The position numbers and the translations under genes are program-made. Shown in pieces: positions 46,212-58,290 of a stretch of 64,000 nt of DNA (positions are counted from its first letter, which is position 1; every line of letters starts with the position of its first letter). The DNA is taken from NCBI GenBank assembly GCA_030077755.1, contig JAQJZZ010000007.1:1240001-1304000 (forward strand), written 5' to 3'. The DNA is from Filosporella fistucella. Its lineage: Eukaryota > Ascomycota > Leotiomycetes > Helotiales. The notes below the pieces were generated by a model, which did no database searches, was not told the origin of the DNA, and saw only the letters and a program-made list of their open reading frames with translations.

Positions 46212-47281
46212 CTTTTACAGCCCGTGGGACGAGAAGATCTCCTCGCCAACAGGTATTTTGTATGAGGGAATCTATTAGGTGAAGAGACTTTGTCTATGCG
46301 TAAACGCGTCGAGGTATTCCAGAGCTCTGCAGCTGGCTGCGCACGAAAGGCTGAGGGTGTTGGGAGAACAAGCAAGGGTAGGTTCCGAAAACAGGTTGTC
46401 CAAGGAAGCAACGGTGTGCGCACTCAGGCAGGATGGCGGGGTAAGGTCGAAGAAGTTGGCGGATTGATAACTGGCGGGAAGACGAGCTCCAACTTTGGAT
46501 TGAGTCTCGTTGTGATGAAATGGCGGATAGGTAATTGTGGTCAGGTCGAGGTCACTTCGAGTTGTCTGTCGTGGGGCTTTGGGTTATTTCTTGGCGCGAG
46601 TGACGCTCTCGGTTCGCCTCGATGACAAAGAGCGAATATTTGTTGGAGATTGAAAAAGTATTTTTCAGAAATGCTATCACGAATTGTTGACAGGACAATG
46701 GAGGAAACGTCTCTATTTTGACATGTACTTCTGCCTCTCAGTAGATCGATATGTGGTAGGTGAAATTCATTGTCACATCAGCCTCCTCATTTCCTGTATT
46801 CCAACAATAGATGTCTTGGCATCCAAATTCGCAGATATATTGATACCTACTTCCCAATGTAACACACCTTCTTTGATAATCAACACATAGTTCAAAACTA
46901 ACTGACCGCTTTTAAGCAAAGCTATAAGTAAGTTCACAGTGCACAATCTCTTTACAATTCGTCTTCGGTCCTATGTTTTTATATCATCCTTCTAGCAGAG
47001 CTGCCCTTACGTTACCAGTAGCGTAAACAAGGCTAGGTGTCAGCTGCCTATTGTTGATTGAACATCAACCCACCCAAAAGCAAGTTCTAGGGTCACTGCC
47101 GAATCTTCTATCACAGTACAGCTTCTTATTTTGGTTATCCTAATCGATCTTATTACTGATGATCACGTGGAGATAACACAGATTTCATGGAACGAACATG
47201 TGCTTTTCCGGCAAGGCTCGGTCAACACTCTGATGATCCTGTCTTTTCAATTAGCTGTTCTTCTTCATATCAACTGCCAAA
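46212..47281. other. Divergent intergenic region (PP2A B / hypothetical protein)
   Basis: Contains promoters of both flanking genes. Plus-strand frames at 46279-46625 show no motif, and no gene is supported. Confidence 0.45.
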
Positions 47282-48226
47282 ATGGCTAGCGACAAGGGCA
47301 AACAGCGCGCAATATCAGACGATGATCCCGAAAAAGATGACCAAGGAGTATCTCAGAATTCGAACGAGCAATCATTAGCAGCACGAATCGCAGCGTCTGC
47401 AAGTGGACTCGTACGCACCTTCGCGGCTTCAAACCAGAGCGAAGTGAGCAGTGCAGCGGCTTCGGCAAGTTCAGGCAAGTCACAGCCATCGGTCAGCGGA
47501 CATCATGGCCATGAAGTTGTATCAGAAAGCTCTTACAAACCAAGTCTGGGCTCTTCTCAAAGCAGCGGGCCGGGATTTCGGGCTGCACAAATTGACCAGC
47601 ATGTAATGCAATCAGAGAACGATTTCTCCGAGTTTCTGGATGGTATTGACGCATTCGTTCCCTCAGAAGGATTTGGGTCCCAAGCACCACACCTCAACAG
47701 TAAATTCGACAAAGCGTGGGTTCGTTCTCAAATTTCTTCAAGTTCAACCACATCTCAATATCTCCAAGTAGCTGTCCAAGAACAAGAATTGCGTGATGGC
47801 GAAGATGTTCTCGCATTATTATCAGGTCCAGGGGCGATCGAAGAGGACTTTGAAGCACCTTCTGTGGATGACGAGAATTATGACTGGAATCTCACACCGG
47901 ATCAAATATTGAAAATTCGAGAGATGACTAGAGATGTCCTCGCTCCGCCGGCAACCCACACCGGAATCTCACCGGATAATCCTCTTAACTTGATTGCGGA
48001 TCTAAGCAATGATTCGATCGAAACTAGAGAAAATTGGAGGGTGCAATGGGAGGGTGTTTTGACCAGGTATGCTGATGAGGTATGGGGAGGATTGCTTCCG
48101 CTTGTCCAAGAAGCGCGAGTTGAAATCAAGGAAGCCAAAGACAGCGAAGATACAGCATTTGGAGGTGGAAAACCTAAAGCACTCAGGAGACTGGAAGCTA
48201 TACTTGGCCACTTTCAAAACCAGTGA
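47282..48226 (+). CDS. Conserved-looking hypothetical protein, acidic, Ser-rich
   Basis: Intronless frame of 314 aa beginning MASDKGKQRAISDDDPEKDD. I do not recognise the family. The N-terminal third is Ser/Ala/Gln-rich and likely disordered. The centre has short acidic-aromatic motifs (ENDFSEFLDGIDAFVPSEGF; FDKAWVRSQ; YDWNLTPDQILKIREM). The C-terminal about 80 residues (RENWRVQWEGVLTRYADEVW onward) are predicted helical and end RRLEAILGHFQNQ. No signal peptide, membrane segment or catalytic motif is visible. It looks like a soluble adaptor or scaffold; WxxxF-like elements resemble peroxisomal or trafficking adaptors only superficially. The good ATG context and long uninterrupted frame support a real gene. 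Confidence 0.75.
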   Translation: MASDKGKQRAISDDDPEKDDQGVSQNSNEQSLAARIAASASGLVRTFAASNQSEVSSAAASASSGKSQPSVSGHHGHEVVSESSYKPSLGSSQSSGPGFRAAQIDQHVMQSENDFSEFLDGIDAFVPSEGFGSQAPHLNSKFDKAWVRSQISSSSTTSQYLQVAVQEQELRDGEDVLALLSGPGAIEEDFEAPSVDDENYDWNLTPDQILKIREMTRDVLAPPATHTGISPDNPLNLIADLSNDSIETRENWRVQWEGVLTRYADEVWGGLLPLVQEARVEIKEAKDSEDTAFGGGKPKALRRLEAILGHFQNQ

Positions 48227-50250
48227 GCTTCGACATGGCTTAGCTATACACAATTGTTGGTGTGCTTTGACTTAGACAAAGCCAGCATCTTGGTGCATCA
48301 TGGGCAGTGAGAGGACGGATGGAACATCTGATGTACTTCATCTGACACGTTCTCTTGGAAGTCCGTCATCTAGCTCCTCGAAAAATTGTGAGCAGACTGC
48401 AAGGACCGCATGGCTCGACATCTGGCAAGCACTGGGTAATACACTGGTCTTCGGCTCCAGATGTTGACCCATTTCGGACTTACTGCAATTGAGCTACCTA
48501 CTGAAATCGAGACCAGATAATCGATCGAGACCCGAAAACACGATCTTAGAAGGACACCAATTGAAATGTGCTTGACAGAAAGGTTCAAATATCCTCCATC
48601 CAATCCCGGAGTAGCAATGACACAGACAGTCTGTCTGTGTCAAATTTTTTAAGCTCGTTCATTCTCCCGTCTCCCCTGAAATACTACCTTCGTAACGCGG
48701 TCTGCGGCCTACCATAAGCTTTATGCTATGAAACTTAGAAATTAAGGGGGGGGGGGAGAAATAGCAACGACCTTGTATTGGGTAGGGAAAAGGTAATGGT
48801 CGGGGGACAATTTGGAAATATACCTGCTGTTCTTGAGCTTGCTTTCCTGCCTGAGAAGGCGCCATTTCAGGACTGGCACGTGGGTGCCCTTGTTATCTGT
48901 CTTTCATCTTCGCCGCCCTTGCTTCTTTCTAGTGTGACAAGGCACGAAGGAAGGACAGCTTGTAAATTCAATACCTTTGGACCGAGGGTTCACTCAAGGT
49001 GCATCTTCTTGTGAAAACCGGACATGTGGCTCTTCTAAGGACTCTAAGAGCCTGGGCATCTCCATATCGAGTTTAGTACCGTTATTCATCTGCAATACTC
49101 AGGCCTCGAATTTTGGTTTTGTAACTATTTTTCAGTTCAGTGGGATATAGAAGTGTTCACCATATAAAGTTTCCTCGCCGCTTTGATCGCAAACATATCT
49201 CATTTTGTCCATGAGAAGAGATAGAAGGTCAAGCATCGGTCCGCACACATCACAGGATACCTTGCTACTACAGTTCAGTAATGAAGCCAGTATCTGTGAT
49301 ATATATACCATGCGTTCTTCTGTTGCAGAACAATCCTGCTCTTGCGGACCGATGACAATTCCATCTTGGCTGGAACTTAAAATCATCGCACGGTGACTGC
49401 TCCTTTTGATAGACGAAATAGATAAGTAGCAGATTCCATCTCAGGGGTGGCGTCTATCACGGCGTAGAGCCATGAGTACTCTACACAAGTTCTAGGCTTT
49501 AATAAGTTGAGTAAGAACGACATTTGAGAAATAATTGTACTGTTTAATTTTGTTCACTTATCAACGCATGAGTGTCTGGATTGTTTATTGAGTGAGTGGC
49601 TAAAACTCAATATTCTAGATAGAATGTAATCCGTCTGTCCGCCACTTGACTTCTTGTTTAGGCTGTCGGATATTCTCGTTCTCTGTCGACTACATGCAAA
49701 AAGCCCAAGCTGTTAGCCACTGAATAAGATAGAAATATCATCAGATGCCGCTGTCTAAGGTAAGGTCGGGCTTAAAGCGATGAAGGGGAGCCGGTCTATT
49801 TGGGAGGATTCCTCGGAGATTAACCCACTTGTCATTACCATTCTTCGCAGTAAATTCCAATTTTCACAATGGATCGAGTCCATTGACCTGCCCTTACTAC
49901 TCCTTGTAGTTCATGTGTTTGCTCATCGTGACGAGGCACTCGTCAGAGGTTGAACTTGCCAGACCAGCACATGTTTGTTCCAACTAGGACCGGTCGTTTC
50001 GAGCGCTGAGTTAGTGTGTAATTCAAATAGGAGGTTTGTTTCTACATGAGAACTGCAAGAGTTGAATTCCTGTCAAAAGAAATGGATGATGAAGAATAAG
50101 TTGAGATATGACATGACTATGCCACTGGCTGGCAGGTTGTTATTCTGTACACACAAACGCCATGGCATGGTTACAAAGATTCCCAAAAAGTTGACCTAGA
50201 ACTTCAATCGAAGGAGGGAAGGCTACCAATCTACCAATTTTTGAAATAAG
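48227..50250. other. 2-kb interval without a supported gene
   Basis: Contains a 25-nt palindrome with a following T-run (48618-48650) and a G-homopolymer near 48746-48756. A minus-strand frame of 84 codons at 49132-49386 (MILSSSQDGIVIGPQEQDCS) has no recognisable motif. I see no reliable gene. Confidence 0.4.
48618..48650 (+). repeat. 12-bp perfect inverted repeat with 1-nt centre, followed by T6
   Basis: TGACACAGACAG at 48618-48629, one T, then its exact complement CTGTCTGTGTCA at 48631-48642, followed by AA and six T residues. As RNA the 1-nt centre cannot form a normal loop without opening some pairs; as DNA it is a near-ideal palindrome for a dimeric protein or a cruciform. The stem plus T-run resembles a bacterial intrinsic terminator, which has no expected role in a fungal nucleus. 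Confidence 0.75.
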
Positions 50251-51085
50251 CTAGTGTTTCTTATTCCTCTTAACGAAAAAGTTGGCTCCGATAACTTTGA
50301 CTTTTTCCTGTTCCGCCCAATCTCTGACACCGTGCCTCTCTTTTCCTGTGCCCCAATGCTGTCTATCTTTAGGAGCTGTCAAATTCCTATTATCTCCCTC
50401 CAAGAGGAGGAATACGTAACGGTGGTAGCCCGTTCCTGTTGGGGGTCCTGGTGGCTTGTCTGTACAAGAATTTAAGCAAGAATTGCGACTGATCTTCTGT
50501 AACACTTACATCCGACCAAATCAGTCTCTTCGGAGGAATACTCAGTAATGAGGTCTTGCTGGGTATATGACGGGACTGGAATAATCCCAATCCACTTGGG
50601 ATAGTCAGCACCAATACATGAGAAGAAAAACTTTTTACAGATCAAGAAGAGAGCTCCTACATGGCACATTTCAGCCCACTTTGGGTTGTCTCTTGATGGT
50701 GCATCCGGGTCTGTAAGAGCAATGGTAAGGCCTGGTGTATCATGCACTTCTGGACATTAAATTCTGAGCCCAGGTCTCTCTTTTGTTTGAGATGTTTCGA
50801 GTGCATTTCCTAAGGACACAGGGAGCTCCTTCTTGCTGTAGAAAGGAGACACACTGCACTTTGGCTCAAAACTATCAACAACTTCGTCAATTATCTTGGC
50901 GTTCTTTAAGCTAAAGTTCAATAAGTAAACAGGTTGAGTGAGTCATGATGTACTTGCGCCTTCTTGATAAAATCAAACGGTCCATGATCCTGAATGACTG
51001 CCTGCCGATTGGGAGGGAGGAAGTTTGAGAGCACAGGAAAAGCGACAGCAAAAAGTAGTAAAACGCTCACAGCTCCACAAAACAT
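50251..51085 (-). pseudogene. PEBP-family (carboxypeptidase Y inhibitor-like) gene with one in-frame stop
   Basis: Phosphatidylethanolamine-binding-protein family. I read four exons, 51085-50954, 50903-50661, 50594-50510 and 50459-50251, totalling 223 codons including the final stop. The N-terminus MFCGAVSVLLLFAVAFPVLS is a signal peptide. Family landmarks are intact: LTIALTDPDAPSRDNPKW with the DPDAP ligand-site motif, the PPGPPTGTGYHRYVFLLLEG core with G-x-HR, and a family-like C-terminus ending VIGANFFVKRNKKH. Codon 93 is TAA (50757-50759), placed between GLRI and CPEVHD, where relatives usually have an aromatic residue. The reading frame continues unchanged afterwards and all splice sites look functional. 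This is either a very young pseudogene, a base-call error or a strain-specific null. Intact relatives inhibit proteases or bind lipids. Confidence 0.75.
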
Positions 51086-52171
51086 CGCGAATTCAAGGGT
51101 ATCAGATTGTCAATTCAAACGAACGATACACGAGGAGGGAAGTTGTTGAAATTTTGGTATAGGAATGTGCATTTTGCTGTCATGTGCTTCCCCGCCTTCA
51201 TCTGCAGATTGATATCACCCCTGATGTCACTTCTTTGGAAACTGTAGTAGTGAGAATGCCTCGAATATGCGGCAATCGAAAATTTCGCACGTGCGACAGC
51301 CATTTTCTAGATATGTAGTTCCATCTCAGCAACAGGAACAGGTAAGATCAGAGGTCCGAGTAATACAACATGGATGACGAACCTGGAGTTTGCAAACAGA
51401 AAATCCAAAGAGAATGACGCGCCAATTACGTTTTGGTATGACTTCCAGGATCAAATTGTGCTCTGGTACGTCCGGTCATTGAACCTAATCACCTCAAAAT
51501 TACAGTCGACGTAAACGTATTAATGTAGGAGAAAGCGACCGGCCAAGGACTTTGATAGCCATATGAAATGCATGATAATGAAAGAAAGGGGCTCTTGTGA
51601 TCTATAATTACTTCCAAATGCAAGGAGGTTCCACACGGTCATCTTGTCAGATGAATAACAAGCAGAACCTTGTAGTATAGCATGTGAAAAGACTTTTGAC
51701 CGTCTTTGAGAATGGCAAAAGATTTCTGTATGCCATAATCGCATGGAAGTAATATTTGAGGTGCCAGAGCGAGATACCAATCAAAAATCGGGATTCTGCT
51801 GTCATTTGTTGTTCATAGTTTATAACAATTCGGTGAGAAGCTGCTGTCGGGCATTGCTTCGGTAGACCCAGAGACAAGGATCTCGAAGCCCCTTGGCGAA
51901 CCGACAGCCAGAAACGCATAACCATCGAATAACTTGGTTCCAAAGCAATATTTTTTGCAATAAAACTCAACTCGAGCTACGACAACGATTCCTCGTGGGT
52001 ATCAACGCCCTGGAGCTCACGGCGGATTCTTTGATCTATCTGCAAGCGCGGCCAGCTTCCGTTGAGATTCCGGGAAACAAAATTCTAGACTTGACGACGC
52101 GACAATACCGGGACAAACTCGTCTGAGCACTTCTTCCAAACCCACCTCGACACCCTCGCACATACGTCAAA
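51086..52171. other. Divergent intergenic region (PEBP gene / vps1)
   Basis: Holds the promoters of both genes. Minus-strand frames near 51115-51303 and 51647-51970 have no recognisable motif and are not supported as genes. Confidence 0.45.
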
Positions 52172-54731
52172 ATGGCTTCTCTTGGTGAGGATTTGCTCGG
52201 CATAGTAAATAAACTTCAGGATCTTGTCTTTAACACTATTGGCAATGACAGTCTGGATTTGCCTCAAATTGTACGCTTGCCCCCCATCTGCCCTGAAGCT
52301 ATACTGACGAGCCCCCAAGGTCGTCGTTGGATCGCAATCATCTGGAAAGTCATCAGTTCTCGAAAATATAGTTGGCAGAGACTTTTTACCCCGCGGCAGT
52401 GGCATCGTTACCCGCAGACCTCTTATTCTCCAACTGATCAATATTCCTACCGATGACGAAGAATCTCCCGATGCACACACAGCAGCAGCGGTAGCAACTC
52501 AACCGGAATGGGCTGAGTTTCATCATATACCCAATCGACGATTTACAGAGTTTCAAGATGTGAAGAGGGAGATTGAAAACGAGACAGCAAGAATTGCTGG
52601 CAATAATAAGGGAATCAACAGATCTCCCATCAACCTCAAAATCTACTCTCCACACGTTCTGAGCTTAACATTGGTGGATCTGCCTGGTTTAACAAAGGTA
52701 TTTGAGGAGGATAAATATTAGCAGGCTGGAATGCTAAGATTTTATAGGTTCCAATTGGAGATCAGCCAACAGACATTGAAAAACAGACACGAAACCTCAT
52801 TTCCGAGTATATCGCTAAACCAAACAGCATTATTCTTGCTGTGTCCCCCGCAAATGTCGATATCGTGAATTCCGAAGCATTGAAACTTGCCCGGCATGTT
52901 GATCCTTTGGGCCGCAGGACAATTGGTGTGCTAACTAAAATCGATTTGATGGACCATGGGACAAATGCCTTGGATATTCTATCAGGGAGGGTTTATCCTC
53001 TGAAGCTTGGCTTCATCGGTGTAGTGAACCGATCACAGCAAGATATTCAGGGAAATAAGTCACTCTCAGAAGCGTTGAAATCCGAAGCGGACTTCTTCAA
53101 GCACCACCCAGCGTATAGGAACATGGCAAATAGATGTGGCACCCAGTTTTTGGCAAAGAGTCTAAATACCACATTGATGGCACATATCCGAGAACGACTT
53201 CCAGATATTAAGGCACGACTCAATACTCTGATGGGGCAAACGCAACAGGAGCTTGCAAGTTACGGAGATATGCATTTCAGCGGCAAGGAGCATAGAGGAT
53301 CCCTGGTTCTACAGCTAATGACCCGCTTTGCATCGTCTTTCATTTCTTCGATCGACGGAACTTCGACCGAGATATCGACCAAGGAACTTTGCGGTGGCGC
53401 TCGAATATATTACATCTTCAATTCAGTGTTTGGGAACTCTCTGGAGACCATCGACCCCACTACAAATCTCTCAGCTCTTGATATACGTACTGCAATCCGA
53501 AACTCTACTGGACCGCGGCCTAGTCTTTTTGTCCCGGAACTGGCTTTTGACCTTTTGGTAAAGCCTCAGATCAAGCTCCTCGAGATTCCTAGTCAGAGGT
53601 GTGTAGAGCTCGTTTATGAGGAGCTCATCAAGATTTGTCACACTTGTGGATCGACAGAATTAACCAGATTTCCTCGACTTCAAGCAAAACTCATTGAAGT
53701 CGTTTCCGATCTTCTCCGTGAACGGCTCGGTCCAGCTTCTTCTTATGTTGAATCATTGATCTCCATACAACGTGCATATATCAATACCAACCACCCCAAC
53801 TTTCTAGGTGCAGCTGCTGCAATGAGCAATGTTGTTTCCAATAAACAAGAAAAAGAGAAACGGAAGCTTCTTCAAGAAGAGCGAGAGAGGAGAGAACGCA
53901 GGCGGCAAAAGGAACTCGGCGCTAACGGGGCTGACACACCCGAGGATGAAGAGGAAAATGGCGACAAGATTGAAAATTTGCCGCATCGAAAAGCACTACA
54001 AAAGGGTACTAGAAGCATGTCGCCAGCAATTCGGGAGAACGGGACAAGTGGGATTGCAGCTACTATGAATGGTATGAGATCTGGCTCGCCACCCAGATTC
54101 AACGGTCAAGGCGCAGGTGGAGCAAGAGACTCTTTCTTGAACTACTTTTTTGGCAAAGATGGTGGTTTACCATCTGGAGGACAGCCTTCTTCCGCCCACA
54201 ATCCCAATTTGGGACGACATGTTAGCCAAAGTACTGAGCCAAGTTTCAGCCAGAGTATTCGGCGACAAGAGGAGCGGACAATACATAGAACACCCGCTCA
54301 GCAGTCGAAGGAGGATGATTATGAATTGGGTCGATCCCAGAGGGACTATGATTACAATTCGCCATTTGTAAGATGCACATGTTAAATTATATATGATTTT
54401 GACTAACAAAATTCAGGGCAACAATAACGAGCCGGCTCTCACTGATCGTGAAGCAATGGAAACAGAGCTTATTCGTGCACTGATCTCTTCATACTTCAAT
54501 ATTGTAAGAGAGTCAATAGCGGATCAAGTGCCTAAAGCAGTCATGCACCTTTTAGTAAATCATTCCAAAGACGTGGTGCAGAATCGCCTGGTTAGTGAGC
54601 TTTACAGGGAAGATCTGTTTGAGGAGCTCCTCTATGAAGACGATGCGGTCAAGAAGGAACGCGAGAAATGCGAGAAGCTGCTCAAGACCTATAGAGAAGC
54701 AGCCAAGATCGTTGGCGAGGTCGGGATATAA
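52172..54731 (+). CDS. vps1: Dynamin-like GTPase Vps1
   Basis: There are four exons, 52172-52270, 52320-52697, 52748-54367 and 54417-54731, giving 803 aa. The N-terminus [20 protein letters not shown] leads into the G1 loop [12 protein letters not shown], which falls at the exon 2 start. Then come G2 (GIVTRRPL), G3 (DLPGLTK, at the exon 2 end) and G4 ([14 protein letters not shown]). The dynamin middle domain follows ([19 protein letters not shown] segment, here [15 protein letters not shown]). A charged coiled region ([20 protein letters not shown]) and a Ser/Gly/Pro-rich disordered insert precede the C-terminal GTPase effector domain encoded by exon 4. There is no pleckstrin-homology domain, as expected for Vps1. 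It assembles on membranes to drive vacuolar sorting, endocytosis and peroxisome fission. It is about 100 residues longer than yeast Vps1 (704 aa), mainly in the insert. Confidence 0.96.
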
Positions 54732-55619
54732 GGAGCATCGGTTATGACGGTTGTTAGATTAGGTAGTTGCATGGCATGCGTTAACGGAGGGCGGAGAGGA
54801 ATGGTGACTTTGTAGAATACTGTACTGGTGTTTATCCGCTTTGGAGGACCTGTAATTTCCATCTCTACTACATTGGTCTTGAGTTCAGTCAAGGCCGTGT
54901 CCATAAGAATAGAGCCCGCTGGCTTATGACTTGACTTGATACGTGATACGTAGCTTACCTCTCTGCGAAGTCGGTCAGATATCCTTGTTTTGAATGACCT
55001 AGGTATTTTACATATTGTACTGTATTAGTAGGTACAAACACATCCAGAATTTGGTACACGGACTAGCTATGAAGCGAACACTGTCTGCCTCCCAATGAAG
55101 AGAAGCTACAGGAAGTAGGCACTGTCTTGCCTCGCTGGTTCCCAGCGTTATCCCCGCCAATGTGCTCAGGCATTCTGGGCCTTACTTCTGCACCCCACTG
55201 AAACACCGTGCAAGGATCAGCTGCACTATTCAGAGAACTCTAAAGTCACCTAAGACTTTCTACTGCGAATTTCACATTCCGATCGGTAGAAAACAATTTG
55301 CATAATTTGGGTCCAAAGAATGCCCTTTCCTCGTAGTAACTATCCACAGCTCATCCATTCTACCAGTCATTGCAGTTATCTCTTCAGCGCCTCATTTCGC
55401 CTACCAATCCCTACGCCTCCCCCAAGACTACCTGTAATCAGCATGCAGCAGGCCAAGAGATAGCGAACCCTATCGTTGGACGCCGAACGTGACAACGCCA
55501 AAATAATCAAAGCTTACTTTACTAAATCTTCCCCCCTCAAGCTTCTCACTTCAAGTCGCCTTAAGAAGAGCTTATCCCTCACCAAGCATTCTCCAAGACA
55601 CCATCTCTTGTCAAAAAAA
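54732..55619. other. Intergenic region upstream of the LtrA gene
   Basis: Both flanking genes are on the plus strand. The last 250 bp are pyrimidine-rich and read as promoter and 5' leader of the LtrA gene. An in-frame open extension (55476-55619) begins with TTG and is not used. Confidence 0.45.
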
Positions 55620-58012
55620 ATGTCATTCTCCACAACGGCGACCCTGAATGGCGCTTCTACTCCCCACAATCATCATCATCGCGGTCGCCGACTGCGTAAT
55701 TTTCTGCTTCCTGATGGTAGGGAAGTGCACATTGCCCTTAGTCCCGAGGAAGCAGAGTCACTGAGACAGAGATTGGAGGCTGTGAAGAAGGGGGAGGCGT
55801 TTGACTTGGTGATTAGTGGTAGTCCCGAGCATTTGGACGCGTTGAGGAAGGCACATAGCCACCATGAGACTAGGAGGGAAAAGTTGAAGGAGATTCATGG
55901 AGATACGTTTGATGAGTTTGAGAATGTCAGGGCCGAGTTAGATGCCCTTGGGAGTGAGCTGTGAGTACGAGTGTCTCTCTTTACCTTCTCTGTTGATCTA
56001 TTCTGCATTCTCTGAATAGCAGATCACTGGATTATGTGTTTTTGGTTGTGGGAAGAAGGTGGCTTGATTGTGCTGCCCATGGTCTCTTATGTCCGTTGTG
56101 CAGATATGCCACACTAACCCCGAGCAAGAGAGGCCGTCAACAACCAGTAATGCCATTTTATCAAGTGCTAACCTGCTTGAAGACATATGTTGACAGACCA
56201 TGCTGTTTCTTTGGATGCAAACTTCTCTAAATATGGCTATTCTGCTCATTTGAGGACATATGACGATTCTTCAGTTCCAAGCTCAAGCAGGAATTCCGTG
56301 AGTGGTTTCCATGATGAAACTCATGAGAAGAAAGACTGGGAAGCCGAGAAGCGGAATGGGAGAGTCATGAAGATTTACAAAAAGGTATGAGACATCCGAT
56401 AATCTCCTTATTCTACCCCACGAAAATATTTGTGGAGCGCCTACATATGATTAGTCTGCTTCAAGTTTCTTCAAATCATTACTCTCTTTAGAATATGAAA
56501 TAAAAATGTACTTACTGACAAATCTTACAGCCCACCGTCCGTCAATACTTTCACAAAGGTCTTCTATGGCGAGCTTCAGAGACCACAGAAGTTGCATCTT
56601 TCGAGCTGTTCGTAGACCTGCTCTATGTTGGTATCTTAGCCATTAATGGAGACCATGCCGCCGAGGATCCAACTGGCCACGAGCTCCTTCGATTCTCTGT
56701 AACATTCATAATGTCGTGGAAAATCTGGAGTGATCTTGCCTTGATTATCAGCTGGTTCGAAACAGATGATATCCTCCAAAGATTGTCTGTCATGTTTGTC
56801 ATGGCTTGTCTTTTGGGACTTACTACCAATATGCTCGATGCCTTTCACGATACATACTCAATGCTTGTTGCCTTCTATCTGGCAGCTCGACTATTCATGG
56901 GTAGCTATTTCATCATTCTTGCCGGCCTAATCCCTATGGTCAGGGGCATGATGATTGTGCAGGCTTTCTTGACTTTCATTCCATCAGTAATTTGGATAGC
57001 GTCAATCTACGTGGAACTGCCGAATCGATTTGCGCTTATATGGGTTGCCATATTTTTGGACCTTTGTGCCTCAGTTCTCGTGGTCATGATCGTCCGTTTC
57101 GGCAAATCATGGTCAAAGAGTCTAGGAGCATGGGTAGACAAGGTCTTTGAGTTCTATCCTGCTGTGAATATAGAGCATAAGGTTGAGAGAACAAATGCTT
57201 TCGTGACACTTGTGTTTGGATACTCGGTCGTCGCTATCATCTATCAGAATGCAGCTTCGTTCGGCTTGAACGCCTTCTTTGGCAAAGCAGCTTTGGGTCT
57301 TGTTCAAGCTTTTTGCTTTAACTGGATATACTTCGAACTCGATGGAGCCGACCTATTTCAACACGCCATTCGCCGCAACGTATCTTCCGGTAAGAATCCC
57401 AACTTCTTTTCTATGTTTTTCTTCTAACAAATACCAATAGCACTTGTCTGGAGCACAGTTCATCTCCCATTCGTTATGAGTTTCGTCCTCGCAGCCGCCG
57501 CCCTCTCCAAAATGGTTGTAGCCACCGATTGTGGCGATGCCAACTCACACGATCTGACAGAACACTACGCGGAAAAGTCCGAGCACGAGATTCCCATCGG
57601 CCTTCGCTGGTTCTACTGCGCAGGGCTGGGTATCGCTATGGCAGGTATGGGAGTCATATCTATCTGCCATATACATAAAGACGCAGAGGGCATTCGCATA
57701 TCAAAGAAAATACGGATGCTGAACCGTTTTGCGATCTGCATCATTTTCTTCTGTTTGCCTACAGCCGAGCATCTCAATTCCCTGCAACTCATTGCTGTTA
57801 CTACCGCTCTGACGATCTGGGTATTGGTTGTGGAGTTGTGGGGAATGAGTTGTCCAGATGAGAGCTTCTTTGGTGAAAAGAAACCGTGCAAGTATACGGC
57901 AAGGTGTAAGATCAGCAAGAAGGATTTAGAGAGTGCGGTCAAAGGTGGCCATGTGATTAATGTTGAAAGCCTGAGTGAGAAGGGTGAAAAGGGACATTAT
58001 GAAATTAGTTAG
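55620..58012 (+). CDS. LtrA-family (low temperature requirement A) membrane protein
   Basis: There are four exons, 55620-55960, 56183-56384, 56531-57389 and 57441-58012, giving 657 aa. A cytosolic N-terminal region of about 180 residues (His-rich start, then LPDGREVHIALSPEEAESLR and a helical heptad-like stretch) precedes the LtrA domain. That domain starts near ETTEVASFELFVDLLYVGIL, the family's hallmark F-E-L-F-x-D-L. About ten hydrophobic segments follow. Central IEHKVERTNAFVTLVFGYSV is also characteristic (E-R-x-x-x-F-x-x-x-x-x-GE/GY). The exon 1-2 intron (222 nt) is longer than usual. I chose acceptor 56182 because it alone keeps frame with ELHMLTDHAVSLDANF. LtrA proteins were named in Listeria for growth at low temperature; molecular function is unknown and fungal members are uncharacterised. 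Confidence 0.85.
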
Positions 58013-58290
58013 TGGTATTCGTGCTATCGCAAGTTGAGAATGTTGGGATGAGGGAGTTACGGAAGCTAGGAGCGATAATACTTGGTTGGATGTTACTTGG
58101 CAAGGCGCTTTCTGGGTTGTGTAGGTAACACCAGGTCTGCGTTTATTACGAATAGGATATTCTTTTACAGGACAGGCAGGGAATATAGTATGGGAGATTC
58201 AGAGCCTATGGCTGATAATGAATTCTAGCTTGTAATTTTCAAAATAACACGAGTTTTGCCTCTAAATTGTGTTTCATACCTTGTCCGCAT

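Noticed and set aside
48746..48756. G homopolymer
   Set aside because: A simple mononucleotide run with no associated structure; it could also be a sequencing-length artefact.
55476..55619. N-terminal extension of the LtrA protein
   Set aside because: It starts with TTG and lies in the pyrimidine-rich leader; the ATG at 55620 opens a sequence with normal composition.
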